Shown: positions 15,085-25,988, counted from the first letter of the stretch. The stretch is 37,169 nucleotides of DNA from Collinsella sp. (GCA_019414045.1 DXMW01000025.1:1-37169), one strand, 5' to 3'. The notes: generated by a model from the letters alone, not told the origin. Numbers and translations are program-made.

Positions 15085-17535
15085 CTAGATAAGCCCAAAG
15101 TGTTCGAGCGCGGTGACGACGCCGTCGTGGTCGATGCTGTCGGTGACATAGTCGGCCTTTTCCTTGAGGAAGTCCGGCGCATTGCCCATGGCGATACCGA
15201 CATCGACGGCGTTCATCAGCGAGACGTCATTGCTGGCGTCGCCGATGCCGTATACGGTTCCGTGGTGGGGATCGAGGGCGTCGAGTACGGACTGGATACC
15301 CTCGCGCTTGGTGCATTCGCGAGGCGAAATCTCGGTCACTTCGAGCTCGAGCTCGTTAAAGCAGAGCAGCGGCTCAAACGCTTGATCCTGAGCGATGCGG
15401 TTGGCAAGCGACGTGGACATTAAGATCTTGTAGGTGCTGTAATGTTGCAGCTGCGTAATTGCATCGCCCACGGTGCGGGCGTATCCCGGGGCGTCGGGCG
15501 CATCGGCACTCATGCGAACGACGCCATTGAGTCCCTCAAAACGAATCACTTCGTCCGATTGCTCAAGAATGGGAGCAAGGCGCTGCAGCATGCCGGGCGT
15601 CATCGCCAAATCGCGAATCACGTGTCCCTCAAGTTCGACATAGCCACCCGCGAGGCAGACGATGCCGGTCCAGGGCAGCTCGAGCAGCTTTGGATGGATG
15701 CAGCTCAGCGTGCGCCCTGTGCAGATAAACGCCATATTGCCCTTGGCGACAAAATCACGGATGGCTTGCGAGACCGCTTCATTGGGATAGGGGGAGAGGT
15801 CTCGCTCGCTCTCGGGAAGCTCTTGTGCCACTCGAGGGTCTTGCCAGGCGAGTGTTCCGTCGATATCGAAGAAGCAGATATCGCCGCGCTTATGGGCTGC
15901 GCTGGCGGCAGGGGAGGCCGAGGTGGTGGGCACAAATCCCGGCTCGAGGCCCATGATCTGGTCAAAATGCTCTTTAACGCGGGGAACGGAGATGCCAATA
16001 ATCACCTGGGCGGTCTTGCCCGTAATGATGAGGCCCTTGGCGCCCACCGCGACAAACGACGCATTATCTGCAACGATGGAAGGGTCTGCGACCTCGACGC
16101 GCAGGCGCGTGGCGCAGTTGGTTGCGCCCACGATATTGCCAACGCCACCTAAAAGCTGAATTACCCGCTCAGCGAGGACGTGATCTTGATCGGATTGAAT
16201 ACTGACCTCGCCATTGGGAGATTGCTCTTTGGCAAAGCCGCTTCCCGTTAAACGATCGATTGCCGCGCGATTGGAGACATGATCCTCGCGGCCCGGCGTC
16301 TTAAGGTCATAGACCAAGATGAGTGCTCGAAAACTAACAAAAAAGATGAGGCTAAAGGCAAGACCGATACCGAGCGCCAAAAGGTAGGAGTCGGCATGCA
16401 TTCGCATGAGTGGGATGAAGTTGAAGGCCGTCATTTCCATGAGACCGCCCGAGAAGATGCCGACGATGCCAAAGAAGTTCATGGTCATGGCAAGGCAGGA
16501 GGATAGGACGGCGTAGAGCAAAAAGAGTCCGGGATAGGTGAACATAAAGAGAAACTCGAGCGGCTCGGTGACGCCGCAGACCACCGAGGCGACGATGGCG
16601 GGCAAAAGGATGACTTTAAGGCCGGCGCGGCGTTCGGGTTTGGCGGTGAAATAGAATGCTGCCGCGATGGCGGGAAGGCCAAAGAGCTTGCCCCAGCCGG
16701 TGGCGGTAAAACCTGCCCAGGGCGCAAGTTCATTTAAAGGGCGCGTGCTATGGGAGAGAATGGGGAGCAGGTTGGTCCACGTGGCGTAAATACCGTCGTG
16801 AATGACCAGATTGTCGTAATAGATGGGCATATAGAGCAGATGGTGCAGCCCCATGGGCTCGAGCGCTCGCTCCAAAAACACAAAGATGCCCACGCCGAAG
16901 GGGCCGACGCCCGCAAGTGCGTGGCGCAGCGTTTCGGTCACAGCGTATGCGAAGGGCACGATGGCGGCCGAGATGGCGGCAAGGGCAAACACGGCAAAAA
17001 AGCTGATGAGGTAGACCAGCGAGGAACCCGAGAAGGTGCCGAGCCAATCGGGAACCTTGGCATCGTAGAAGCGGTCATGGATCGCGACGACGGTTGCCGA
17101 CACCGCCAGCGGGCCGATAATGCCGGTGTCGAGCGTCTTGATGCCGTCGATGACGGTGATGCCGCTAGCGGAGGTCAAAAACGACGGGTACTTAAGCCCA
17201 AGGTTGTCTCCGCTCAGCTTAATGATCTCGCTCAAAAAGAAACAGTAGGCAAAATAGGCTACGAGCGCCTCGAGGCAGCAGCGTGCCGGTTGCTTTTGGG
17301 CAAGGCCGATAGGCAGCGCTACGGCAAAAAGGAGTGGAAGGCGCTTAAAGACCGTCCACGAGCCGCGCTGGATGATAGTCCAGAAAACGTACCAGGGGGT
17401 TCCGTATACGGCGAGGTCGCCGACGATATCCACGGTCGTTGCGAGGGCGGAGATGCCGACCATGAGGCCTGATATAGAAAACAGCATGGCGGGCGCGAAC
17501 ATGGCTCCGCCAAAACGTTGGATTTTCTGCAGCAT
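15085..17535 (-). CDS. PTS EIICB (glucose/maltose type) fused to a Cof-type HAD phosphatase
   Basis: An 816-residue three-part protein. The EIIC domain (about 1-430) has some ten membrane segments and the substrate motif VTEPLEFLF. The EIIB domain (about 450-530) has Cys474 in NCATRLRV, the phosphorylated residue. The HAD-IIB domain (about 553-816) starts FFDIDGTLA (nucleophile Asp557, acid/base Asp559) and ends GIGDASNDVSLMNAVDVGIAMGNA. EIIC would import and phosphorylate a sugar, and the HAD domain may dephosphorylate it. The start at 17535 has GAAAGG upstream; an in-frame start at 17571 has none. No EIIA is encoded here, so a general EIIA-Glc would be needed. It is divergent from the GntR regulator, with an operator-like palindrome at 17574-17585. 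The maltodextrin genes nearby suggest an alpha-glucoside substrate. Confidence 0.88.
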   Translation of the reverse strand: MLQKIQRFGGAMFAPAMLFSISGLMVGISALATTVDIVGDLAVYGTPWYVFWTIIQRGSWTVFKRLPLLFAVALPIGLAQKQPARCCLEALVAYFAYCFFLSEIIKLSGDNLGLKYPSFLTSASGITVIDGIKTLDTGIIGPLAVSATVVAIHDRFYDAKVPDWLGTFSGSSLVYLISFFAVFALAAISAAIVPFAYAVTETLRHALAGVGPFGVGIFVFLERALEPMGLHHLLYMPIYYDNLVIHDGIYATWTNLLPILSHSTRPLNELAPWAGFTATGWGKLFGLPAIAAAFYFTAKPERRAGLKVILLPAIVASVVCGVTEPLEFLFMFTYPGLFLLYAVLSSCLAMTMNFFGIVGIFSGGLMEMTAFNFIPLMRMHADSYLLALGIGLAFSLIFFVSFRALILVYDLKTPGREDHVSNRAAIDRLTGSGFAKEQSPNGEVSIQSDQDHVLAERVIQLLGGVGNIVGATNCATRLRVEVADPSIVADNASFVAVGAKGLIITGKTAQVIIGISVPRVKEHFDQIMGLEPGFVPTTSASPAASAAHKRGDICFFDIDGTLAWQDPRVAQELPESERDLSPYPNEAVSQAIRDFVAKGNMAFICTGRTLSCIHPKLLELPWTGIVCLAGGYVELEGHVIRDLAMTPGMLQRLAPILEQSDEVIRFEGLNGVVRMSADAPDAPGYARTVGDAITQLQHYSTYKILMSTSLANRIAQDQAFEPLLCFNELELEVTEISPRECTKREGIQSVLDALDPHHGTVYGIGDASNDVSLMNAVDVGIAMGNAPDFLKEKADYVTDSIDHDGVVTALEHFGLI

Positions 17536-17573
17536 AATATGCCTTTCGGATGCAACATGCTGTGCGAGCAAGA

Positions 17574-17585
17574 ACGTTTAAACAA
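17574..17585. promoter_or_regulatory. operator-like palindrome in front of the PTS-HAD gene
   Basis: ACGTTTAAACAA matches TTGTTTAAACAA at 10 of 12 positions, with the central GTTTAAAC perfect. It sits just downstream of a minus-strand TACAAT -10-like box (17593-17598). The motif recurs at 17696, 18591, 18666 and 27687. Confidence 0.55.
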
Positions 17586-17695
17586 TGAACTCATTGTAGA
17601 GGACTGGCTGCTTGCCGCATTGACGGTTTTGATTCGGTCCGATTTGGGTTTCGGGGGAACCGTCGACGGTAAATAATCCGTGCTTTACCGATAAT

Positions 17696-17707
17696 CGGTT
17701 TAAACAA
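17696..17707. promoter_or_regulatory. operator-like palindrome in front of the GntR regulator gene
   Basis: CGGTTTAAACAA has the same GTTTAAAC core as the sites before the PTS gene and malQ. It lies 52 nt before the regulator start and suggests autoregulation. Confidence 0.5.
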
Positions 17708-17759
17708 CTTTAAGAAATGCTATCGTGCCTAGCCATACATATTCATTAGAGGTGAAATC

Positions 17760-18479
17760 ATGCCAAAAGCGATTTACGAAGGAATCTACCGCGAGATCCG
17801 TTCGCGCATCATCAACGGGACCTATGCGTTTCAGGAGATGCTGCCAACCGAAGCCGAGCTGACCGCGGAGTTTGGCTGCACGCGCAATACCGTTCGACGC
17901 GCCTTGAGCATGCTGGCCGACCAGATGTTTGTGCAGCCTATACACGGTAAGGGCGTGCGCGTTATTTGGCTTAAGGGCGAAACCGACATGCTGGGCGCAC
18001 TCGAAGAGGTTGAGTCGTTTGGCGAGTTCGCAAAACGCAACAATGCCGTCGCATCGACCGAGGTCAAGTCTTTTGAACATTTGATTTGCACTGAGCAACT
18101 CTCACGTCGCCTGGGCTTTAAGGTGGGCGAGGAGCTGATTCGCGTCGTGCGTGTCCGAAGCCTCAACGGCAGCGCGCGCCAAGTGGACCATGGCTACTTT
18201 TTGGCGTCGATCGCCAAGGGCCTGACCCCCGAGATCGCGGCGGATTCTATCTACGGCTATCTGGAGCACAAGCGCGGCGTCAAAGTGATGGCGAGCCGTC
18301 GTACGGTGAGTGTCGAGCTCGCCAACGATGAAGACTGCAGCTATCTGGACCTCGGCAAGTACAACTGCGTCGCCGTTATGGAGAGCCAGTCGTACACCTC
18401 GGACGGCATCTTGTTCGAGGTCACGCATGCCCGCACACACCCCGAGATCTTCCATTACCGCGTCAATTCCAAGCGATAG
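17760..18479 (+). CDS. GntR-family (HutC/TreR-type, UTRA) transcriptional regulator of the alpha-glucan genes
   Basis: The N-terminal winged helix-turn-helix (about 1-68) has PTEAELTAEFGCTRNTVRRALSML. The C-terminal UTRA ligand-binding domain (about 90-239) is as in TreR. The length of 239 residues is normal. GAGGTGA precedes the ATG. It lies between the divergent PTS-HAD gene and the co-oriented ABC importer. TreR-like regulators bind palindromes of TTGT-N4-ACAA form and respond to a sugar phosphate, so this is the likely reader of the TTGTTTAAACAA-like sites. The effector is unknown, and a phosphosugar made by the PTS is a reasonable guess. Confidence 0.88.
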   Translation: MPKAIYEGIYREIRSRIINGTYAFQEMLPTEAELTAEFGCTRNTVRRALSMLADQMFVQPIHGKGVRVIWLKGETDMLGALEEVESFGEFAKRNNAVASTEVKSFEHLICTEQLSRRLGFKVGEELIRVVRVRSLNGSARQVDHGYFLASIAKGLTPEIAADSIYGYLEHKRGVKVMASRRTVSVELANDEDCSYLDLGKYNCVAVMESQSYTSDGILFEVTHARTHPEIFHYRVNSKR

Positions 18480-18521
18480 CCGGCTAGCTCGCAGCCTGAC
18501 GAGACTCATGCCCTCAAAGCG

Positions 18522-18571
18522 AAAACGCCCGGTCAAACCGACGATGCATCGGCTTGACCGGGCGTTTTCTC
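18522..18571 (+). terminator. terminator between the regulator and the ABC operon
   Basis: AAAACGCCCGGTCAA pairs with TTGACCGGGCGTTTT, with an inner CCGA / TCGG extension. It separates the regulator transcript from the ABC operon. Confidence 0.85.
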
Positions 18572-18590
18572 TGCATTCGATAATAAATAA

Positions 18591-18602
18591 TTGTTTATAC
18601 AA
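18591..18602. promoter_or_regulatory. operator-like palindrome upstream of the ABC operon (distal)
   Basis: TTGTTTATACAA, the TTGT-N4-ACAA form of TreR/GntR-type operators, lies 184 nt before the lipoprotein start. Confidence 0.55.
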
Positions 18603-18665
18603 AACTTGTCAAGTATCAAGTTGAAATTACCGTTCACCGAAGTTTTTCTACCGCTCTAGTAATAC

Positions 18666-18677
18666 TTGTTCAAACAA
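18666..18677. promoter_or_regulatory. operator-like palindrome upstream of the ABC operon (proximal)
   Basis: TTGTTCAAACAA differs at one base from the ideal TTGTTTAAACAA. A further TTGTACAA palindrome lies at 18694-18701. A TAATAC -10-like sequence ends just before it (18658-18665 area). A GGCGGCA / TGCCGCC hairpin (18744-18762) lies in the leader just ahead of the ribosome-binding site. Confidence 0.55.
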
Positions 18678-18785
18678 CTAGCCAAATAGCGTATTGTACA
18701 AGTCAGCAAAAGGGGCAAAGTCCCCGAGCCAATCTCCGAAGGCGGCGGCAAAGGGTGCCGCCACGGTGTGAAAGGGTGGATTGTA

Positions 18786-20102
18786 ATGAAGAACGAAATG
18801 AGCAGAAGGCAGTTCCTGGGCTTTGCTGGTTCCGCGGCTGCGGTTCTTGGTCTGGGCCTCGTGGGCTGCGGTGGTTCTGCCGGCTCTGGCTCCTCTGCTT
18901 CTGGTGACGCTGCCGAGGTCTACTTCCTCCAGTTCAAGCCCGAGGTCGACAAGGAGTGGAAGGAGATCGCCAAGGCGTACAAGAAGGAGAAGGGCGTCGA
19001 GGTCAAGATCGTGACCGCTGCCTCCAACACCTACGAGGAGAAGCTCAAGTCCGAGATGTCCAAGAGCTCCGCTCCGACGCTGTTCCAGGTCAACGGCCCC
19101 ACCGGCCTTAAGAACTGGAAGGACTACTGCGCCGATCTTTCCGACACCAAGCTCCGCGGCGAGCTCATCGACGACTCCCTGGCGCTGCAGTCCGACGGCA
19201 AGGATCTGGGTATCGACTGGGTTCAGGAGAGCTACGGCATCATCTACAACAAGGAGCTCCTCGAGAAGGCCGGCTACAAGGCCGAGGACATCAACTCCTT
19301 CGACAAGCTGAAGGCTTGCGCCGATGACATCCAGGCCCGCAAGGACGAGCTCGGCGTTGACGGTGCCTTCACTTCCGCCGGCATGGATGACTCCTCCAGC
19401 TGGCGCTACACCACCCACCTCGCCAACCTCCCGCTCTACTACGAGTTCGAGAAGGAGCACAACCAGGAGGACGACGAGATCAAGGGCGAGTATCTCGACA
19501 ACTTTAAGCAGATCTTCGACCTGTATATCACCGACTCCACCTGCGATCCTTCGCAGCTTGCCTCCAAGACCGGTGACGACGCCACCAACGAGTTCGCAAC
19601 CGGTAAGGCCGTTTTCTACCAGAACGGCTCTTGGGCCTACGCCGACCTCACCAAGGCCGGTATGACCGACGACCAGCTCGGCATGCTGCCGATCTACATC
19701 GGCGTCGACGGCGAGGAGAACCAGGGCCTGTGCTCCGGCGGCGAGAACTACTGGTGCGTGAGCTCCCAGGCTTCCGAGGATGCTCAGAAGGCCACCGAGG
19801 ACTTCATGTACTGGTGCGTCACCGCTGACACCCCGACCAGCATCATCGCCGACAAGATGGGTCTGACCGCTCCGTTCAAGAGCGCCAAGGAGACCACCAA
19901 CGTCTTCTCGCAGCAGGCCGTTGCCATGGCCAAGGACGGCAAGAAGACCGTCGCTTGGGACTTCGTCTACATCCCCTCTGAGGAGTGGAAGAAGAACCTC
20001 AAGCAGGCTCTGATCGCCTACGCTGCCGACAACACCAAGTGGGACGGCGTCAAGAACGCCTTCGTCGATGGCTGGAAGACCGAGAAGGCTGCTTCCGAGT
20101 AA
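18786..20102 (+). CDS. sugar ABC transporter substrate-binding lipoprotein (maltodextrin-type)
   Basis: Extracellular lipid-anchored binding protein of 438 residues. The N-terminus has a twin-arginine-like SRRQFLGF, a hydrophobic stretch and the lipobox LVGC, so it is probably exported folded by Tat and lipidated. A Gly/Ser linker leads into a family 1 solute-binding fold (FLQFKPEVDKEWKEIAKAY..., ending LKQALIAYAADN...). The ATG at 18786 follows AAAGGGTGG, and an upstream GTG at 18768 is less likely. Codon use is strongly biased to C/G-ending codons, fitting high expression. A maltodextrin substrate is inferred from the neighbouring MalQ, GlgP and regulator. Confidence 0.85.
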   Translation: MKNEMSRRQFLGFAGSAAAVLGLGLVGCGGSAGSGSSASGDAAEVYFLQFKPEVDKEWKEIAKAYKKEKGVEVKIVTAASNTYEEKLKSEMSKSSAPTLFQVNGPTGLKNWKDYCADLSDTKLRGELIDDSLALQSDGKDLGIDWVQESYGIIYNKELLEKAGYKAEDINSFDKLKACADDIQARKDELGVDGAFTSAGMDDSSSWRYTTHLANLPLYYEFEKEHNQEDDEIKGEYLDNFKQIFDLYITDSTCDPSQLASKTGDDATNEFATGKAVFYQNGSWAYADLTKAGMTDDQLGMLPIYIGVDGEENQGLCSGGENYWCVSSQASEDAQKATEDFMYWCVTADTPTSIIADKMGLTAPFKSAKETTNVFSQQAVAMAKDGKKTVAWDFVYIPSEEWKKNLKQALIAYAADNTKWDGVKNAFVDGWKTEKAASE

Positions 20103-20134
20103 GCAGTTGCTGCCCAAGCTATCTGATTAGCGAC

Positions 20135-20169
20135 AGGGGGCGGGCAGACGTAGGTTTGCCCGCCCCCTG
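20135..20169 (+). promoter_or_regulatory. intercistronic hairpin after the binding-protein gene
   Basis: CAGGGGGCGG pairs with CCGCCCCCTG around a short loop, without a T run. Such hairpins commonly protect the abundant binding-protein mRNA from 3' decay, so more of it is made than of the permeases. Confidence 0.7.
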
Positions 20170-20189
20170 CATATTGAAAGGACCCTTCT

Positions 20190-21044
20190 ATGGGCAAAGC
20201 ACTCAAGCGCTGGTGGCCGCTCTTTATGCTGCCCACGTGCCTGGCGTTTATGATCGGGTTCGTGATCCCTTTTATCCAGGGCTTCTATCTCTCGTTCTGC
20301 CAGTTTATTACCATTAACAACGCGCACTTTGTCGGTATCGCGAACTACGTGCGCGCGCTGTCCGATCCGCAGTTTGCCACGTCGTTCTTCTTTACCGTGG
20401 CGTTTGCCTTCCTGTCGACGGTGCTCATCAACGTGATCGCCCTGGCAATTGCGCAGGCGCTCACCCGCAAGGCGCTCAAAGGCACCAACATCTTCCGTAC
20501 GATTTTCTTTATGCCTAACCTGATCGGCGGCATCGTGCTGGGCTACATCTGGCAGATTCTGATCAACTGCCTGCTCTCCAACGTGGGCGCCCAGCTCATT
20601 GCCCTTAACTCCGCTGCCGGCTTCTGGGGCCTTATCATCCTGACCCTGTGGCAGCAGGTCGGCTACATGATGATCATCTACATCGCTGGTCTGCAGTCCA
20701 TTCCGTCCGACTACATCGAGGCCGCCAAGGTCGACGGTGCCACGGCATGGCAGACGTTTTGGAAGGTTAAGATCCCTAACCTGATGCCGACCATCACCAT
20801 TTGCCTGTTCCTGTCCATCACCAACGGCTTTAAGCTGTTCGACCAGAACCTCGCCCTTACCGGCGGCGCCCCCGCGCACTCCACCGAGATGCTCGCCCTG
20901 AACATCTACAACACGTTCTATTCGCGTGCCGGTATCGCATGGCAGGGTATCGGTCAGGCCAAGGCGGTTATCTTCTGCATCCTGGTCGTAGCCATCTCCA
21001 TGATTCAGCTTAAGGCCACGAGGTCCAAGGAGGTGCAGCAGTAA
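20190..21044 (+). CDS. sugar ABC transporter permease, MalF/UgpA type
   Basis: Six membrane segments in 284 residues. The cytoplasmic EAA loop EAAKVDGATAWQTFWKVKIP, which contacts the ATPase, is near residue 180. AAAGGA precedes the ATG. The stop TAA overlaps the next ATG by one base, so the two permeases are translationally coupled. It forms the membrane channel with the following permease for the upstream lipoprotein. Confidence 0.92.
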   Translation: MGKALKRWWPLFMLPTCLAFMIGFVIPFIQGFYLSFCQFITINNAHFVGIANYVRALSDPQFATSFFFTVAFAFLSTVLINVIALAIAQALTRKALKGTNIFRTIFFMPNLIGGIVLGYIWQILINCLLSNVGAQLIALNSAAGFWGLIILTLWQQVGYMMIIYIAGLQSIPSDYIEAAKVDGATAWQTFWKVKIPNLMPTITICLFLSITNGFKLFDQNLALTGGAPAHSTEMLALNIYNTFYSRAGIAWQGIGQAKAVIFCILVVAISMIQLKATRSKEVQQ

Positions 21045-21883
21045 TGAAACGCGATAAGGTTATCAACCGTGCGCTCTCGATTTTCTTTACGATCCTGTCG
21101 CTCGCGTGGATCTACCCCGTGTTTATGATCGCGCTCAATTCCTTTAAGAAAGCGACCGCAATCAGCACCACCACGGCGTTCGATCTGCTCACGCCCGAGA
21201 CGTTCAACGGCCTTGCAAACTACGTGCACGCTCTTAACGAGCAGGGCTTTGCCTCGGCGTTTATGTACTCGCTCATTATCACGGTCACGTCGGTCGTGCT
21301 GATTTTGGTGTGCTGCTCCATGTGCGCTTGGTACGTGGTGCGCGTCAACAACAAGATCTCGAACTTCTTCTATTACCTGTTCGTGTTCTCGATGGTCGTG
21401 CCGTTCCAGATGCTCATGTTCACGCTGTCCAATTTGGCGGACCGCATCGGCTTCAACACGCCGTTCAACATCTGCTTTATCTACCTTGGCTTTGGCGCAG
21501 GCCTGGCGGTCTTTATGTTCGCCGGCTTTGTAAAGAACATCCCGCTCGAGATCGAGGAGGCGGCCATGATCGACGGCTGCAACCCGGTCCAGGTGTTCTT
21601 TAAAATCGTCCTTCCCATCATGAAGCCCACCTATCTTTCGGTCGGCATTCTCGAGACCATGTGGGTCTGGAACGACTACCTGCTGCCCTACCTCACCCTC
21701 GACTCCACCAAGTACAAGACCATTCCTATCTTGATCCAGTACTTCCGCGGCGGCTATGGCCACGTCGAGCTCGGCCCCATGATGGCCTGCATCATGATGG
21801 TCGTTATCCCCATCGTCATCATGTACATCCTCTGCCAGAAGTACATCATCGACGGCGTGGTGGCAGGTGCCGTCAAGGGCTGA
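21044..21883 (+). CDS. sugar ABC transporter permease, MalG/UgpE type
   Basis: A 279-residue polytopic protein whose EAA loop reads EEAAMIDGCNPVQVFFKIVLPIMKP. A membrane anchor starts around residue 12. It overlaps the previous permease by one base. Partner of the MalF-type permease in the importer. Confidence 0.92.
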   Translation: MKRDKVINRALSIFFTILSLAWIYPVFMIALNSFKKATAISTTTAFDLLTPETFNGLANYVHALNEQGFASAFMYSLIITVTSVVLILVCCSMCAWYVVRVNNKISNFFYYLFVFSMVVPFQMLMFTLSNLADRIGFNTPFNICFIYLGFGAGLAVFMFAGFVKNIPLEIEEAAMIDGCNPVQVFFKIVLPIMKPTYLSVGILETMWVWNDYLLPYLTLDSTKYKTIPILIQYFRGGYGHVELGPMMACIMMVVIPIVIMYILCQKYIIDGVVAGAVKG

Positions 21884-21907
21884 TGCCGTAACTGTTTTGC
21901 AAGTTTC

Positions 21908-21934
21908 TGCGGCGCCCCTCAGCGCGGCGCCGCA
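21908..21934 (+). promoter_or_regulatory. hairpin between permease and ATPase genes
   Basis: TGCGGCGCC pairs perfectly with GGCGCCGCA around a 9-nt loop, with no T run. It is likely an mRNA-stability or partial-termination element. Confidence 0.6.
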
Positions 21935-21951
21935 CATCGAAAGGTAAAGAC

Positions 21952-23151
21952 ATGGCCGAGATCGTTCTCAAACATGTTCAGAAGGTGTATCCCAACACCG
22001 AGTCCAAAAAGAAGGGCTTCTTTGGCAAAAAGAAGAAGACCGAGGAGAAGAAGCATAACCTTAAGGTTACCGAGGATGGCGTGCTCGCTGTAGAGGACTT
22101 CAACCTCACCGTTCACGACCAGGAGTTCGTCGTTCTCGTTGGTCCCTCTGGCTGCGGTAAGTCCACGACGATGCGCATGGTTGCCGGCCTGGAGGACATT
22201 ACCTCGGGCGATGTGCTCATCGACGGCAAGCGCGTCAACGACGTGGCGCCCAAGGACCGCGACATCGCCATGGTGTTCCAGAGCTACGCTCTGTACCCCA
22301 ACATGACGGTGTACGAGAACATGGCGTTTACGCTTGAGCTCAAGAAGGTCCCCAAAGACGAGATCGACCGCAAGGTTCGCTCCGCTGCCGAGATCTTGGG
22401 TATCACCGAGTACCTCGACCGCAAGCCCAAGGCGCTTTCGGGCGGCCAGCGCCAGCGTGTCGCTATCGGCCGCGCCATCGTGCGTGATCCTAAGGTCTTC
22501 CTGATGGACGAGCCGCTGTCCAACCTGGACGCTAAGCTTCGTAACCAGATGCGTGCCGAACTCATCAAGCTGCGCCACGAGATCAAGGGTACGTTCATCT
22601 ATGTTACTCACGACCAGACCGAGGCCATGACCCTCGGCGACCGTATCGTGGTCATGAAGGACGGCGTTGTCCAGCAGATCGCCACGCCGCAGGAGGTCTT
22701 CAACCATCCCGCGAACATCTTCGTCGCCGGCTTCATCGGCGTGCCGCAGATGAACTTCTTCGATGCCCAGCTGGTGCGCTCGGGCGACGCCTTTACCGTC
22801 AAGACCGACGATATGAATGTCGCGCTGGCCCCCGAGACCTGCGCTCAGCTCGCCCTTAATTGGGACGGCGGCGACGTGAAGGAGATCACGGCCGGCGTGC
22901 GTCCCGAGCAGATTCTGCTTGCCGACAAGGGCGAGGAGGGTGCGCTCCAGGGCACCATTGAGGTCACCGAGCTCATGGGTTCGACCGAGCACGTTCATGT
23001 GACGTCCCCCGACGGCCAGTTTGTCCTGATCATTCCCGTTGTCGACCTTGAGGCCAAGGGTGCGCTCAAGGCGGGCGACCCCATCTGGTTCAAGTTCGAG
23101 AAGAACGCGACCCATCTCTTCGATAAGGTCTCTGGCAAGAATCTTATTTAG
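21952..23151 (+). CDS. msmK: sugar ABC transporter ATP-binding protein, MsmK/MalK/UgpC type
   Basis: A 399-residue ATPase. Walker A is GPSGCGKST (64-72), the signature LSGGQRQRVAIGRA, Walker B VFLMDEPLSNLDA, and the switch His in YVTHDQTEA. The C-terminal OB-type regulatory domain runs from about 270. Unusually, a Lys-rich insertion (about residues 16-42, with KKKGFFGKKKKTEEKK) lies in the first strands, so Walker A sits about 28 residues later than usual. GAAAGG precedes the ATG. It is last in the importer operon. MsmK proteins often serve several importers. Confidence 0.93.
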   Translation: MAEIVLKHVQKVYPNTESKKKGFFGKKKKTEEKKHNLKVTEDGVLAVEDFNLTVHDQEFVVLVGPSGCGKSTTMRMVAGLEDITSGDVLIDGKRVNDVAPKDRDIAMVFQSYALYPNMTVYENMAFTLELKKVPKDEIDRKVRSAAEILGITEYLDRKPKALSGGQRQRVAIGRAIVRDPKVFLMDEPLSNLDAKLRNQMRAELIKLRHEIKGTFIYVTHDQTEAMTLGDRIVVMKDGVVQQIATPQEVFNHPANIFVAGFIGVPQMNFFDAQLVRSGDAFTVKTDDMNVALAPETCAQLALNWDGGDVKEITAGVRPEQILLADKGEEGALQGTIEVTELMGSTEHVHVTSPDGQFVLIIPVVDLEAKGALKAGDPIWFKFEKNATHLFDKVSGKNLI

Positions 23152-23219
23152 GCCCGATCCAATCAGGCCCTCCTTTTGGGCGACTGCGGCTTTGCCATCC
23201 TTTTGCCGTGGTCACATAT

Positions 23220-23264
23220 AAGGCTCCCCTCCCGTCCGCTGGGCGAGAGGGGAGCCTTTCTTTG
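23220..23264 (+). terminator. terminator of the ABC importer operon
   Basis: A 12-bp perfect stem (AAGGCTCCCCTC / GAGGGGAGCCTT) with a 15-nt loop, followed by TCTTTG. Confidence 0.85.
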
Positions 23265-23290
23265 TGCTGGGGCCGTTCATCTGCCGGTTT

Positions 23291-23588
23291 GTCTTGATCT
23301 ATAACAGGAGGAGGGCCAAATTGGGTCTAGATGTTACAGATTGAGACAGCATCGAGCTGCCTATCCTTTCATCTCGATCTGTAACACGGGAGGCTGATTT
23401 CGGCAGCTACCTGTTACAGAACGAGATTGTATTAGCCGGCTTATCCTTTTGTCTCGATCTGTAACAGTAAGGGCGGATTTCAGACGTTAGATGTTACAGA
23501 TTGAGATAAACCCTAGGGAAAGGACCGGTTTGTCTTGATCTGTAACAGGTAGGGCCGTTTTGGCCGAGTAGGTGTTACAGATTGAGAC
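23291..23588. repeat. array of four ~80-bp units, each a 57-nt inverted repeat
   Basis: Units start at 23291, 23371, 23451 and 23532. Each is exactly 57 nt, opens with GTCTCGATCTGTAACA (one or two changes) and closes with TGTTACAGATTGAGAC, its reverse complement apart from one or two bases. The middle ~23 nt is variable. The units are separated by 23-24 nt of less similar sequence, partly sharing TATCCTTT. The array fills the gap between convergent msmK and glgP, between their terminators. No cas genes are near, and the repeat/spacer pattern is not that of CRISPR. Confidence 0.9.
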
Positions 23589-23624
23589 GATTTTGTCGAG
23601 GCGGGCCACGGGCAACACGCGGGC

Positions 23625-23658
23625 AAAAAAGCGGAGCCGCGTTGCCGCGACTCCGCTT
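23625..23658 (-). terminator. terminator of glgP
   Basis: Read on the minus strand, AGCGGAGTCGCG-GCAA-CGCGGCTCCGCT is followed by a TTTTTT run. Confidence 0.85.
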
Positions 23659-23685
23659 TCAAGAGGATGGGTAAAGGAAACGAAA

Positions 23686-25953
<2,268 letters not shown>

Positions 25954-25988
25954 GTTTCCTCCTGTGGCGAGTTGACGACATGTCAGAA

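Noticed and set aside
23291..23588. CRISPR array
   Set aside because: The period is regular, but the conserved part is a 57-nt inverted repeat with a variable centre. The arms vary between units, the inter-unit segments are partly similar to each other, and there are no cas genes.
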